From Fidelibacterota bacterium (GTDB lineage Bacteria; Fidelibacterota; Marinisomatia; Marinisomatales; TCS55), in the NCBI GenBank assembly GCA_029936965.1, contig JAPYRG010000002.1, positions 117,561-181,560 of the forward strand: 64,000 nucleotides of DNA, in the 5' to 3' direction. Below are positions 1 through 9,606 of this stretch, piece after piece. The translations under genes and the position numbers were made by a program. The notes below the pieces were generated by a model. That model was not told where the DNA came from and did no database searches. It saw only the letters and a list, made by a program, of their open reading frames with translations. The number at the start of each line of letters is the position of its first letter. Position 1 is the first letter of the stretch.

Positions 1-329
1 TGCTGTAACGAAACCTGTAGATCTTTTATATCATCTTCACTAACAGCAACACGGACATTTGCTTTTCCAAGCTCCCCTCCATCTACCCGGATAAAATACT
101 GACCTGATAGAACTTTTTTAAATTTGAATTTCCCATTTCCTTTTGCTTTAGTGCTTTGCACTTCAAGCTCGCTTTTATCTAATAATAAAACGGTTACTTT
201 TCCGGCTTTGTCTCCATTGCTGTCAAATACTTGTCCGGAAACACCATAGTCTTTTGCTTGTAAAAAGCTAAATATTAAGAGATAAGATACAGCTAGAAGA
301 ATGCTATTTTTTGGTCTGTGGATTCTCAT
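1..329 (-). CDS. Exported protein with carboxypeptidase-regulatory-like domain (3' end outside window)
   Basis: The reading frame starts at an ATG at 329 and runs off the left edge, giving 109 codons. It begins with a signal peptide (about residues 1-26, ending near 'SFLQA') and continues into a beta-rich stretch ('YGVSGQVFDSNGDKAGKV', then 'GKFKFKKVLSGQYFIRVDGG'). That pattern is typical of the CarboxypepD_reg/CnaB-like Ig fold found at the N-terminus of exported or outer-membrane proteins in the FCB group. A GAGGAA sequence lies about 8 bases before the ATG and supports this start. The rest of the protein is not visible, so its function cannot be named. Confidence 0.6.
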   Translation of the reverse strand, partial: MRIHRPKNSILLAVSYLLIFSFLQAKDYGVSGQVFDSNGDKAGKVTVLLLDKSELEVQSTKAKGNGKFKFKKVLSGQYFIRVDGGELGKANVRVAVSEDDIKDLQVSLQ

Positions 330-544
330 GCCAATATTCCTCGGTTTTAATTAATAAAAGCAATTATAATATAGTTATGTCTTAATCATGCTTTTTTCTT
401 CCCAATAATTGATTCCCACCGAAGGTAAATATATTACAGTATACCCGCGCTATCAATAGAAGATGTTAATAAAGTGATTAAAAAATATTTTGTATAATTA
501 ACATAAAAACTGATAAATGAGAGTTGAAACATCAATGCAATTAA
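330..544. other. Intergenic region with no recognisable gene
   Basis: This is 215 bases of AT-rich sequence between two minus-strand genes. It should contain the promoter of the gene at the left edge and the end of the TPR lipoprotein transcript. I saw no convincing ORF, RNA gene or GC-rich terminator stem. Confidence 0.4.
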
Positions 545-1156
545 TTATTTCCAAAAATTATCAAAGGTCTTTTTCTTCCTATATGCAGCATCTTTAGAAG
601 CTTCTGCCTCTTCTCGCAATCCCTCGGGCAATGTTTTACTTAATGAGTCTTCATAGGCTTCAATAATTAAATCATAATCTTTGTTATCCTTTTTCTCATA
701 AGATTTAGCTATCCAATAACTTGCGAGACCATCTTCTTGATCAACCATAGATGCTTTTGAAAAAAATTCTATTGCATCCCACAAAGATGATTTACTTCCT
801 TTTTTGTACAATGATAATCCTTCAAGCATTAATAGCTCATAGCGTACCGTTTTATTCATAGGATCAATAGCTAATACCTTTTTGTACTCTTTTATTGCTG
901 TCTCTCTATTACCAGAACTTTCTGCTTTTCTCGCAATATTTATATGCGCCGTGGACAAAATTGATACAAATTCTGGGCGCCTTTCTTTACTTAACGCAAG
1001 CAAAGAATCTTGTTTTGATACAACTTTTTCTGGCTCCGTGATTGATAATTTTTTCAAGCTTGGCTTAGATGGTGCGCAGCTTTCTAATATTATGAGAAAG
1101 AAGAATACACTTAGAAATAAACCGGGCATATTTAAGAAAATGAATCTATCCTTCAT
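545..1156 (-). CDS. TPR-containing lipoprotein
   Basis: A 203-residue protein with an N-terminal hydrophobic segment ending in a lipobox ('LIILESC'), so it is probably a lipid-anchored periplasmic or outer-membrane protein. Starting at the internal Met10 would give a more compact signal peptide. Residues about 68-175 contain TPR-type helical pairs ('AIKEYKKVLAIDP', 'AIEFFSKASMVDQEDGLASYWIAKSYEK'), which normally hold protein-protein interfaces. The C-terminus is charged. The start overlaps the end of the upstream hydroxylase gene by 11 bases, so the two are probably cotranscribed. No enzymatic motif is visible and the partner is unknown. Confidence 0.7.
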   Translation of the reverse strand: MKDRFIFLNMPGLFLSVFFFLIILESCAPSKPSLKKLSITEPEKVVSKQDSLLALSKERRPEFVSILSTAHINIARKAESSGNRETAIKEYKKVLAIDPMNKTVRYELLMLEGLSLYKKGSKSSLWDAIEFFSKASMVDQEDGLASYWIAKSYEKKDNKDYDLIIEAYEDSLSKTLPEGLREEAEASKDAAYRKKKTFDNFWK

Positions 1157-2078
1157 AAAAAAATAAGCTTTTATTTTTATAATATGCTTTATACATATCT
1201 TCCATGGAGTCTATGACATAGTATCTTTCTTGAAGATTGCTAAAATCATATCTAGTCATAATTATTTCTTCTATATCAAATGGTAAAAACTTTGATCTTT
1301 TGGATTTTCCTTTAGCGCACTGGATAATATTATTTGTTTCATCGCATGATGATATAATTCCCGCTCCATAAATTTCATAATCTATATCATTGTTGTTTCT
1401 ACGATAACTGTCAGCGTTTCCATTATTTTTTATTACGCCAAATTCATATGTCCACCATGCAAAATTCTGTAATCGTTTTAAATTATGAGCTACCAACTCT
1501 GGACCAAGTTTTCTAGTGTCAACAATTATCTCATGACCAAGCCTCCCTACATCTGCTAAAAATTCTGCAAATTCTTTATTCATTAAAAAAGGCACATGTG
1601 CTTGTATATCATGAAAAATATCTGGTTCTGGTGTATAGCCTTCCTCATTTTTAATTGTCCGGTCATGATATTTTTTATCAAATCGAGGAGATTTTCTTAT
1701 AATATCTGTAACAGGAAATTGCTTCTTTGCATTAATTTCAAAAAATAATTCTTCATCTAAAAAGCCAGCGACTGGCAGTAAAGACCATCCAGTTGAATTC
1801 TTAATTATTGGAGAGATGGCTTTAAAATCAGGAAAACGATCCCGAGGAATTGGCAATGATTTTATGCCTAGTAAATATTCTTTTGATGAATATTGATCTA
1901 AAACTAATTCTAAATTAATATATAAATCTGACCAAATCTGATTCTCAAGATTAGTAATTGAAGAATAATTCTGATTAATAAGGTATTGATCATCCTTTCC
2001 AAAAATATATATACCTTCAATAGTCTGTGTTTTGAGATTGCTAAACAAGTAATCGTATTTTTTATTATCTATAGCCAA
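1146..2078 (-). CDS. phhA: Biopterin-dependent aromatic amino acid hydroxylase (probable phenylalanine 4-monooxygenase)
   Basis: This 310-residue protein has the hallmarks of the pterin- and Fe(II)-dependent hydroxylases that convert phenylalanine to tyrosine. The motif 'PEPDIFHDIQAHVPFL' (from about residue 150) supplies the iron-ligand histidines H156 and H161. 'WWTYEFGVIK' supplies the third ligand, E212. 'YGAGIISS' matches the conserved segment that follows the E ligand in the family. The usual 'HD/HE-x-x-G-H-V-P' carries A160 in place of Gly and Q159 in place of the usual hydrophobic residue. The frame has no ATG near its beginning; the only plausible initiator is a TTG at 2078 with a weak AAAGG upstream. 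No pterin-recycling gene is visible. Family assignment is firm; substrate (Phe, Tyr or Trp) is inferred. Confidence 0.85.
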   Translation of the reverse strand: MAIDNKKYDYLFSNLKTQTIEGIYIFGKDDQYLINQNYSSITNLENQIWSDLYINLELVLDQYSSKEYLLGIKSLPIPRDRFPDFKAISPIIKNSTGWSLLPVAGFLDEELFFEINAKKQFPVTDIIRKSPRFDKKYHDRTIKNEEGYTPEPDIFHDIQAHVPFLMNKEFAEFLADVGRLGHEIIVDTRKLGPELVAHNLKRLQNFAWWTYEFGVIKNNGNADSYRRNNNDIDYEIYGAGIISSCDETNNIIQCAKGKSKRSKFLPFDIEEIIMTRYDFSNLQERYYVIDSMEDMYKAYYKNKSLFFYEG

Positions 2079-2109
2079 AAGCTTATTTACCTTTCAACAA
2101 TCATTAATT

Positions 2110-2433
2110 TTACCTCAACCAAATATAAGTAATTGCGCTACTTCTTCGACCAAAATCTTTATCATCCGGTAATCCGCAATCAGACCTCATTTCCATAGAT
2201 TCTTTATCAAACATGTCATAGTTCTCACCAAAAATTACGGCATTAAATCGCCCTTTTTGTTCTATACACCATTCTCTTACTGCGGTCTTTAATGCTCCTG
2301 TTCCATGTCCATGAATTATTTTAATTGCTCTCGTATCTCCTTGAAAAATAAGACTACTTATTTCAGACTCTAATACAGCCATTGCATTATCAAGGGCAAA
2401 GTTTTTATGTCCAATATCTATTGTGGTTAACAA
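2110..2433 (-). CDS. Smr-domain protein
   Basis: A 107-residue stand-alone Smr domain. The motif 'KIIHGHGTGALKTAVREW' (about residues 38-55) is the classic Smr H-G-x-G-x-G loop, and the N-terminal 'IDIGHKNFALDNAMAVLES' fits the preceding strand and helix. Smr domains, also found at the C-terminus of MutS2, bind nucleic acid and are often nucleases. Alone at this size it could act on DNA or RNA; the target cannot be told. The likely start is a TTG at 2433, since no ATG is available. It lies 31 bases upstream of the hydroxylase gene on the same strand and is divergent from the aldo/keto reductase. Confidence 0.8.
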   Translation of the reverse strand: MLTTIDIGHKNFALDNAMAVLESEISSLIFQGDTRAIKIIHGHGTGALKTAVREWCIEQKGRFNAVIFGENYDMFDKESMEMRSDCGLPDDKDFGRRSSAITYIWLR

Positions 2434-2560
2434 AATATAATTTTTTATAGTTATGAAATTGTAATTACAAAGTCATAATTATTTCAATATAATAAAAAGA
2501 ACTTTATTATATATCTAAGTTATAATTTTATTATCATTAATATAAACAAGTACAATAATT
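2434..2560. promoter_or_regulatory. Divergent intergenic region between the Smr protein and aldo/keto reductase genes
   Basis: This 127-base, extremely AT-rich stretch separates two outward-facing genes and must hold promoters for both. No Shine-Dalgarno sequence precedes either start. No specific operator could be recognised. Confidence 0.35.
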
Positions 2561-3526
2561 ATGCGAAAAATTATATTAGGGAAAACTGAGCAAGAAATAT
2601 CAACGATCAGCCTTGGGACATGGTCTTACGGTGGCGCAAATAAACAGGGGGAAATACCTGTGGGCTGGGCAGACCAAAAAGACAGTGATTCGATTAATGC
2701 GCTTAAACATTGTTACAAATCTGGAATTAACCATTGGGATACAGCAGATGTATACGGGAATGGCAGATCAGAAAAAATTATTGGTTCGCTTTGGAATGAA
2801 ATTCCTAGAAATGAGATTTTTTTGGCAACAAAAGTAGGGTGGGATATGGGTAGTTATGAATATTTCTATCACCCTGTTCACATGAGAGAACAAATGGAAA
2901 AATCTTTGATCAATTTACAGACCGACTGTGTAGATCTTTTATATTTACATCACTGTAACTTTGGCAAGAACGGTGAATATTTCGATGATGCGGTTGAGAC
3001 CATACGACGTTTCCAAGAAGAAGGAAAAACTAAGTTTCTTGGATTATCTGATTGGGATTTATATAAAATAATGAAATATATAGATGATGTTGATCCTGAC
3101 GTTGTTCAGCCATATCGTAATGTAATGGATAATACCTATTTATCATCTGGATTAAAAAGTTGGATAGATGAAAAAAATGCTGGGGTATGTTTTTTTTCAC
3201 CAATTAAGCATGGCCTGTTAACGGGTAAATATACTGAACCCGTAAAATTTGGAGATGGTGATTTTCGATCTCAAGTAAGCGGGTTTAACGATGATATAAT
3301 AATTAAAAAAATGCAGAGAAATAAAATTCTTTTAGAAGAAAAGTTTTCTGATCATCCCAACCCTGTTATGCGAGGAATTATTGATTCACTTTTCTTTGAT
3401 TCTCCATCAGGATGTGTCCTGCTTGGTCAACGAAATATTGAGCAAGTAAACATAGCAACTACATTAGGTGGAGTTTTATTAAAAGAAGATGTAGATTGGG
3501 TAAAATCACTATATAATAATACTTAA
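2561..3526 (+). CDS. Aldo/keto reductase family oxidoreductase
   Basis: A 321-residue NAD(P)H-dependent TIM-barrel reductase of the AKR family. The catalytic tetrad is readable: D60 and Y65 in 'INHWDTADVYGNGRSE', K91 in 'IFLATKVGWD' and H130 in 'VDLLYLHHC'. The N-terminus ('KTEQEISTISLGTWSYGG') is typical of the YajO/Tas-like group, and 'VLLGQRN' near residue 295 fits the coenzyme-phosphate-binding end of the barrel. No signal peptide is present, so it is cytoplasmic. Substrate is unknown. It is followed after 19 bases by a DoxX-like membrane protein gene that is probably cotranscribed. Confidence 0.9.
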   Translation: MRKIILGKTEQEISTISLGTWSYGGANKQGEIPVGWADQKDSDSINALKHCYKSGINHWDTADVYGNGRSEKIIGSLWNEIPRNEIFLATKVGWDMGSYEYFYHPVHMREQMEKSLINLQTDCVDLLYLHHCNFGKNGEYFDDAVETIRRFQEEGKTKFLGLSDWDLYKIMKYIDDVDPDVVQPYRNVMDNTYLSSGLKSWIDEKNAGVCFFSPIKHGLLTGKYTEPVKFGDGDFRSQVSGFNDDIIIKKMQRNKILLEEKFSDHPNPVMRGIIDSLFFDSPSGCVLLGQRNIEQVNIATTLGGVLLKEDVDWVKSLYNNT

Positions 3527-3545
3527 TAGAAATAATCCTAGATAT

Positions 3546-4133
3546 ATGGATATCGTTAAATATCTAAATTATAAAATATCGTTTTATAAAATTTTACTCC
3601 TGTTTTGGGGTTTATTCTGGCTATTAAATGGTATGGATAAATTTTTTAACGGAACATTTGTCCCTAACCCTAATTCCTATGCAACAGAATCTATTATTTA
3701 CAATATGGATGGGGAACAAGTATACAAGATTCAGCCTGTAGAGCCACATGGTTGGTTTGGTGTTAATAGAGACGCTAAAATGGTTGGGTATTTTAAAAGA
3801 ATAAATTTACCAAAGTGGTTAGCAATATCCTGTTTATATACAATAGCAACAATTGAATCAATATTAGGTTTTTCTTTACTGCTGGTATTGGTTTTAGGAA
3901 AAGTTCATTCTGATTGGAATAGATTAAATATGAAAATAGTTATAGGAATATTTTTTGCTTTTAGTATTTTTGATATATTGTTTGGTGATCGTATGGAACT
4001 CTGGGAGCATGGCACGTTTCTTATACTTGCTACAATCCATTATATTTATTTCCTTTTTGCTATGCCAGGAGAGGCCTTTGATATGCTCAAAGAAGGTTTA
4101 TATAAAAAAACTAAGGAACAATTATCTAAATAA
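3546..4133 (+). CDS. Integral membrane protein, DoxX-like
   Basis: A 195-residue protein with four predicted membrane segments (about residues 13-30, 85-110, 127-145 and 153-172). The first helix reads 'LLFWGLFWLLNGMDKFFNG', resembling the Gly/Asn/Lys-Phe signature of the DoxX family helix 1. A soluble loop of about 50 residues ('NSYATESIIYNMDGEQVYKI') separates helices 1 and 2. DoxX-type proteins are small four-helix membrane proteins, some linked to quinone or redox chemistry; no specific role can be assigned here. Its stop is one base from the end of the convergent aldehyde dehydrogenase gene. Confidence 0.6.
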   Translation: MDIVKYLNYKISFYKILLLFWGLFWLLNGMDKFFNGTFVPNPNSYATESIIYNMDGEQVYKIQPVEPHGWFGVNRDAKMVGYFKRINLPKWLAISCLYTIATIESILGFSLLLVLVLGKVHSDWNRLNMKIVIGIFFAFSIFDILFGDRMELWEHGTFLILATIHYIYFLFAMPGEAFDMLKEGLYKKTKEQLSK

Positions 4134-4134
4134 C

Positions 4135-5841
4135 TTAACCGCGTAATGCATCAAAAAACAGGCCTGGTAAATGGCGCGGGCCTGGATTCGCCTGGAAATA
4201 AGTAAACCTCCGAGAAACATTATGGGCTTGCTTGTTCGTTACAAACCATGGTGGTTTTGGAAACATATGAAACTCACCTTTTAACAGATTTCTTGGAAAC
4301 GGGGAAAAGGGAGCATAAACGACAGTCTTTTCAGGCTTATCAAATAAACGTGTATTGTGAACTACGCCATTTCCACTTTGAATATCATCAATTGAATGCC
4401 CCGGGAAAGCCCCCCATGTACATTCAGCAGTTAAGAAGGCAAGCGCGCACCAAGTATTCACCCCTATTGAACCATACTTGAGTTCTGCAATTATTTTTTC
4501 CCAATCTGGTCCTAACTGATTGATTGTTTTTGGATGTATAATAATATTTGCTCCAAGCGTCCCCCACAATTTTTCATTACAGAAGTTTATGGTATTAAGC
4601 AGATAATCCTTTGGTTCCTCTCCTGGCAAATAAGTTTGTGCAAGAGCCCCCACAAACACTTCATTTTGAAACAAATATTCATTATTACTTTTATGATCTA
4701 TATCAGCAACTAATAATCTGGAAAGCTCTCCATCTCCATCAATATGATCGCAATTATCATAGTTTTGTTTAATACCTTCATGCCTATCTTTTGCCCCCGG
4801 ATAATATGGCTCTCTTGCATTAGTTTTGGAAATTGTTGATTTTACTTCTGCAAGCAAATCTTTTGATTTAGTCCAAGATTCCGGCAATATTAACACTTGG
4901 CCTGCAACACAATTGAAGCTTGCATTGTGAAGCTTTTGGGTGGCAATATTTTCAGCCTGGTATTTAATATCTGCTTTCGACCAAGGCCCAGGAACTACAA
5001 TAATTGGCGTAACACACCCTAGCTCTGCCGTTATTGATTTATCAATTTTCTTTTCTCTGCGCTCTTTTCTTTCAACGCCTTCTTCGCCAGAACCAAATAC
5101 GATAGAATCATATGTTTTAGCTCCACCAGTAATATGGATGTGATCTATTCCATCATGCTTACACAAGTATTTACCTACATCAGCCCCACCAGATACAATT
5201 TGCACATAACCTGCAGATATAAAATCCTCAAAAATTTTATCAAAAATTTCTTTTAAGTAATTATTTACAGGATGAACCTTCAATAAAGAAACAGACTGAT
5301 GTGCAAACAGCCTATCTAAGACGTCTAATGGAGCAATGGAGGATACGTTTCCAGCACCTAGGATCAATGATATATGGCCATTTTGAGAATTTAATTTATA
5401 GACTTGTGCAATATGATCATTGAAATTGTTTTCATTTACGGTTTTTTGCATCCACACTTCTGCTCTAATTCCACTTAATAATAAACGATGGTATATATTG
5501 TAAGGGAAAATGTTGGCAACTAATTGTCCATCTGGTCGAGATCTAATTTTTCCTATAGGAGGATTTTCTCCTTTATCTAGGGCTTTTAAAGTTTCTACCA
5601 TGCTTTCTACTCCATAGATAAGAGCCCATGGGCCAGATGCCCATTCTTCACCGGATAATGGTGAATCAATAGGGATGGATTTTGCTTGATTTGCAGCTTC
5701 TGCCCAATCTTTTGCAACTTCAATGGTTTTACTAGATAGAGATTGAAATAATGGTATCTTTTCAGCTATGGTAAGATTTGCCCAGCTATCTTTATTGGCC
5801 TTTAATAAATCAATTGCCTTATCTAAAACTAAATTATCCAA
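4135..5841 (-). CDS. Atypical aldehyde dehydrogenase family protein
   Basis: A 568-residue soluble protein with the aldehyde dehydrogenase superfamily core. 'HIHITGGAKTYDSIV' resembles the NAD-binding loop, 'SITAELGCVTPIIVVPG' carries the catalytic Glu region (normally E-L-G-G-K), and 'LHNASFNCVAGQVLILP' carries the catalytic Cys. It is longer than the common family size of about 480 residues. Its last 60 or so residues ('FSPFPRNLLKGEFHMFPK' and onward) are unlike standard family members. The frame begins at a TTG at 5841 preceded by a strong GAGGAGG about 10 bases upstream; no ATG is available nearby, so the TTG start is well supported. The aldehyde substrate cannot be predicted. Confidence 0.75.
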   Translation of the reverse strand: MDNLVLDKAIDLLKANKDSWANLTIAEKIPLFQSLSSKTIEVAKDWAEAANQAKSIPIDSPLSGEEWASGPWALIYGVESMVETLKALDKGENPPIGKIRSRPDGQLVANIFPYNIYHRLLLSGIRAEVWMQKTVNENNFNDHIAQVYKLNSQNGHISLILGAGNVSSIAPLDVLDRLFAHQSVSLLKVHPVNNYLKEIFDKIFEDFISAGYVQIVSGGADVGKYLCKHDGIDHIHITGGAKTYDSIVFGSGEEGVERKERREKKIDKSITAELGCVTPIIVVPGPWSKADIKYQAENIATQKLHNASFNCVAGQVLILPESWTKSKDLLAEVKSTISKTNAREPYYPGAKDRHEGIKQNYDNCDHIDGDGELSRLLVADIDHKSNNEYLFQNEVFVGALAQTYLPGEEPKDYLLNTINFCNEKLWGTLGANIIIHPKTINQLGPDWEKIIAELKYGSIGVNTWCALAFLTAECTWGAFPGHSIDDIQSGNGVVHNTRLFDKPEKTVVYAPFSPFPRNLLKGEFHMFPKPPWFVTNKQAHNVSRRFTYFQANPGPRHLPGLFFDALRG

Positions 5842-5867
5842 AATGATTAAACCTCCTCATCAAAATC

Positions 5868-8800
5868 TTATTTCAAAAACAACATTTTCCTAGTTTTAAA
5901 ATAATTTTCAGCAGTTAAACGATAAAAGTATACCCCACTAGGAATAGAATTATGATCATAATCATTTGCCTCCCAGCGGACTGTATGCTCTCCAGGTTGA
6001 GCTATCCCTTCATAAATAATGTTAATTAATCTCCCTTGTAAATCAAAAACTTCTATTCTAACCATTTGTTTTATTGGTGTAGAGAAAGTTATTGATGTTA
6101 TTGGGTTGAATGGATTTGGAAAATTTTGTGATAGATGGAAATTGATTGGAATATTTTTTTCATCATTATTTGATAAAATAACTAAGCTAGTGTCTACTAA
6201 TAGATGAATATCATCAACATACCATCCGCTCGCAACACCAGAAGCATCTGTTGAAATATGAAATCTTAGATACACACCGGAATCAATATATTCCGTAACC
6301 TCTATTTTTACAGTATCGACAAAATTAATTCCTGATATAGAATAAATAGATTCCCAAATACTTCCATCGCCAGATATTTGAATTGTACCAATATCATTTT
6401 CCCTTAAGAAACTACCTGTCCAGAATTGCAAATACGCAGAATTATAATCTGACAAATCAAAAGGATCTAACAGGGTTAGATAATCAGATTTATTATTTTC
6501 ATAATTCATACTAGGGGAATCATTCATCCCATATTTAACGGCAGAATTCACATAAGATAATCCCCAATTCTGTCCAGTATCCCACTGTCCAATATTTTCC
6601 TCATCCCACTGTGTAAGAATCGTTTTATTTATGATTTGGAAGCTTAAAGTGTCCGAATATCCAATATTTGAATTTGAAGAACTATCTTTGGCAGCAGCAA
6701 AATAATATACTTTGTCATTTCCAGAAAGATTTTCCCATTCAATATTCCCTTGCCAAAAATAACCATCTAGACTCATTGGTGTAACAAGTATTTCCTCTTG
6801 GTTAAACGAGTAATACCAATATAAAAAAACACTATCAATTCCAATATTATCAGTTGCTAATACAGAAACACTCGCGGTCCCTGAACGATCAATAAAATTG
6901 GGTAATCTTACTAGATCATTTACATCAGGGGCTATCATATCTCTACCTATGCTAAACTGAAACACTTCGTCCGTATTGATTGGATTTGTCCAATTATAAT
7001 AACTATTGTGAACAGAAAAATAATATTCAACTAACACAGATTGATTGGGGGAAGGTGCAGTATAATAAAATCCCTCTGTTGTATCATGCATTTCCACCAT
7101 GTTGAATTCTCCACCATTCAATCTATAATATAAAAAAGGGCCGTTGAAATCAGCCCCATCATTAAAAATACTCACATGGAAATAAATGTTTGAAGTTGAA
7201 TCTTCATTATCAACTAAAGGAGTATGATTAATAAAGTTTAAATAATTGAGAGTTCTATCCAAAAATACGGTTTGGGATTCATTAATATCATTTGGAGCGG
7301 TAGAGCTAGAATTGCTACCAAACGTCTCTAGTCCTGTTCCAGTATAAACTAAGCGGTAATCTCCTGTATAGCTTAAGCCCATATTTAATCCATTGCTGTA
7401 GGTAAAGATAGAATTGGCATCGTCATGAGGGGAAAAATAATCTGGGTACTGACTTCCTCCGTCATATCCGGGTTGATATATATTAAAATTTAAACCATCA
7501 GATATGGGATTCCCTGGCACTCCCTGAACAGATGAAACGCCCGCATCATCTCCACCCCAATCTGCATGCAAATAATTATAGAAAAATGCGGTTTGAGATG
7601 AATCTCCTGGGTATTCATTTAACTCCCAACCCAAATCCTGGCCAGACAAATATAAGTTTCCACCATTATCAAGATATTCCATGATCACTTCACGATCTTC
7701 AAAATCCAGTGTTGGGAATGACCATTCAGTGAACCAAATTAATATTGGGCTATTTTGCACCATTTCATAAGATAGAGGACCGTTCATTCTATCCCACAAG
7801 GAATAAGGGACATACATACTGTCCAATATAGTAGTATAAAACTTATCAGTTAAGCCACCACCGTCATCATCAACAATTAATATTGGTGTTTTACCAATAT
7901 TAATTGAGAGCTCAAAAGAGTTTAAATTTTGACCATCTTGTTGTACACCAATATTAAAAATACATATTCCTACATAAGCAGAATCATTAATAGTCATTGA
8001 AAAAGCCTGATCCAAAATGATAGTATCTTCTGGAACAACGGTAAGGTTCAATTCTGCTTCATCAATAATATCTATTCTTGAATCACTGCTTGTTAAATAA
8101 ATATTTACATTTCCAGAACCCATTATAGAGTAATTATACAAAGAAATATCAATATCTATTGTTTCACCTGGATCAAATGCGGAGTCACCATTACCATGTA
8201 ACAAATCACTTGCTGAGAAATTTGCTAATCCCAGCCTCACGGGCAACATATTAAACTGATTATTACCATATGTTACGGCATTATTTGCGTTTACGCGCCC
8301 ACTTCCTAGTAGTAAATAATATTCTGGATTAATATCATAAATATTATCTGCTGTTGCGGAAAGCCTAATCGCTAATTCATTTGCTGTTAAATCAGGAAAC
8401 TGTGATTTAATCAAGCCCGCTATTCCAGCCGCAACTGGGGAAGCCATAGAGGTTCCGGAAAATGATGCATAGTCATTATTTGGGACCGATGATAGTATCC
8501 CAGACCCGGGTGATGAGATATCTACTGATAAGTGATACGTTGAAAAACCAGATTTATAATCTCCTGATGCTGTTGAGGCAACGCTTAATACCTTAAGATA
8601 CCCAGCTGGATAAAATAATTCATTTTCATCACTATTCCCTGCGCTAGTGATAGATAAGGTTCCTAACTCATACGCATATAGAAATGCATCAAGAAAATAA
8701 TTGCTAAACCCACCACCACCATAACTATTATTAGTCACAGCTGCTCCCATGTCAGCTGCATAAATAATAGCAGCAGCTGCATCTCCGGATAATGAACCAT

Positions 8801-9572
8801 TGTTATCATTTGAAAATTTTAAAGGAAGAATCTTGCATTTCCATCCGGGGGCTGAAACCCCAATACCATTATCCGTAACGGCAGAAGCACAACCTGCAAC
8901 ATGTGTCCCATGGTCTTGGCTTTCTATTGCTGGATTAGGGTCATTATTATTTTCAGCAAAATCCCATCCATGAATATCATCAATATACCCATTAAAATCA
9001 TCATCGATACCATCTGTGCCATGATATTCTGCCCAATTCGTAAAAATATTATCTGCAAGATCCTCATGGTCAAGATCAACAGCATCATCCACAATCGCTA
9101 TTATCACACTAGTATCTCCTGTTGTCGTATTCCATGCTTGGCTTGCATCAATTACAGGGAGATGCCATTGATTCGAATAATAAGGATCATTTGGAACCGT
9201 TGTTTCAAAATGCATATATCTTGGCTCAGAATAAATGACATAATCTAAATTGTGAAATTTTTCCGCTACTTTATCTGGGGGAATATTAACAGAATATCGG
9301 ATTCTATATATACGATTAATATCAGGAAGGCGAGTATCAAGATTTTTTTTATAGGGGACTACAGGGCTAATATCATCTATAGCCATTTTTGACAATATGT
9401 CATCAATTTCTATTATTCCAGTAAATGAAGAATTTGGGGTAATAATTTTTGTATCTGGAGACAGCTTAATTATGAATTCGTTTGGAACAAATTCAAAATT
9501 CTGGAAATTTTTTGCATCAACTGATACATATAAAACTAAAAGAATAAATATAATCTCTAACTTTTTTGACAT
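5868..9572 (-). CDS. Secreted subtilisin-like serine protease (S8) with C-terminal sorting domain
   Basis: A protein of about 1234 residues with an N-terminal signal peptide ('MSKKLEIIFILLVLYVSVDA'). It has a propeptide-like region to about residue 130 and then a peptidase S8 domain with all three catalytic residues: Asp in 'IIAIVDDAVDLDHEDL' (about 162), His in 'QDHGTHVAGCAS' (about 221) and Ser in 'SGTSMASPVAAGIAG'. The Asp motif reads D-D-A rather than the usual D-T/S-G. Long beta-rich regions follow. The last 85 residues ('NFPNPFNPITSITFS' to 'FKTRKMLFLK') form a FlgD-Ig/type-IX-like sorting domain. The start is placed at the ATG at 9572, 7 bases after AGGAAGG, rather than the TTG two codons earlier. 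Probable function: cell-surface or released protease. Confidence 0.88.
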   Translation of the reverse strand: MSKKLEIIFILLVLYVSVDAKNFQNFEFVPNEFIIKLSPDTKIITPNSSFTGIIEIDDILSKMAIDDISPVVPYKKNLDTRLPDINRIYRIRYSVNIPPDKVAEKFHNLDYVIYSEPRYMHFETTVPNDPYYSNQWHLPVIDASQAWNTTTGDTSVIIAIVDDAVDLDHEDLADNIFTNWAEYHGTDGIDDDFNGYIDDIHGWDFAENNNDPNPAIESQDHGTHVAGCASAVTDNGIGVSAPGWKCKILPLKFSNDNNGSLSGDAAAAIIYAADMGAAVTNNSYGGGGFSNYFLDAFLYAYELGTLSITSAGNSDENELFYPAGYLKVLSVASTASGDYKSGFSTYHLSVDISSPGSGILSSVPNNDYASFSGTSMASPVAAGIAGLIKSQFPDLTANELAIRLSATADNIYDINPEYYLLLGSGRVNANNAVTYGNNQFNMLPVRLGLANFSASDLLHGNGDSAFDPGETIDIDISLYNYSIMGSGNVNIYLTSSDSRIDIIDEAELNLTVVPEDTIILDQAFSMTINDSAYVGICIFNIGVQQDGQNLNSFELSINIGKTPILIVDDDGGGLTDKFYTTILDSMYVPYSLWDRMNGPLSYEMVQNSPILIWFTEWSFPTLDFEDREVIMEYLDNGGNLYLSGQDLGWELNEYPGDSSQTAFFYNYLHADWGGDDAGVSSVQGVPGNPISDGLNFNIYQPGYDGGSQYPDYFSPHDDANSIFTYSNGLNMGLSYTGDYRLVYTGTGLETFGSNSSSTAPNDINESQTVFLDRTLNYLNFINHTPLVDNEDSTSNIYFHVSIFNDGADFNGPFLYYRLNGGEFNMVEMHDTTEGFYYTAPSPNQSVLVEYYFSVHNSYYNWTNPINTDEVFQFSIGRDMIAPDVNDLVRLPNFIDRSGTASVSVLATDNIGIDSVFLYWYYSFNQEEILVTPMSLDGYFWQGNIEWENLSGNDKVYYFAAAKDSSSNSNIGYSDTLSFQIINKTILTQWDEENIGQWDTGQNWGLSYVNSAVKYGMNDSPSMNYENNKSDYLTLLDPFDLSDYNSAYLQFWTGSFLRENDIGTIQISGDGSIWESIYSISGINFVDTVKIEVTEYIDSGVYLRFHISTDASGVASGWYVDDIHLLVDTSLVILSNNDEKNIPINFHLSQNFPNPFNPITSITFSTPIKQMVRIEVFDLQGRLINIIYEGIAQPGEHTVRWEANDYDHNSIPSGVYFYRLTAENYFKTRKMLFLK

Positions 9573-9606
9573 TTCCAATCCTTCCTATTGTCATGCCATT
9601 GTATTT

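Noticed and set aside
882..1166. Open frame of 94 codons on the plus strand
   Set aside because: It lies inside the opposite strand of the TPR lipoprotein and hydroxylase genes, and its sequence has no domain character.
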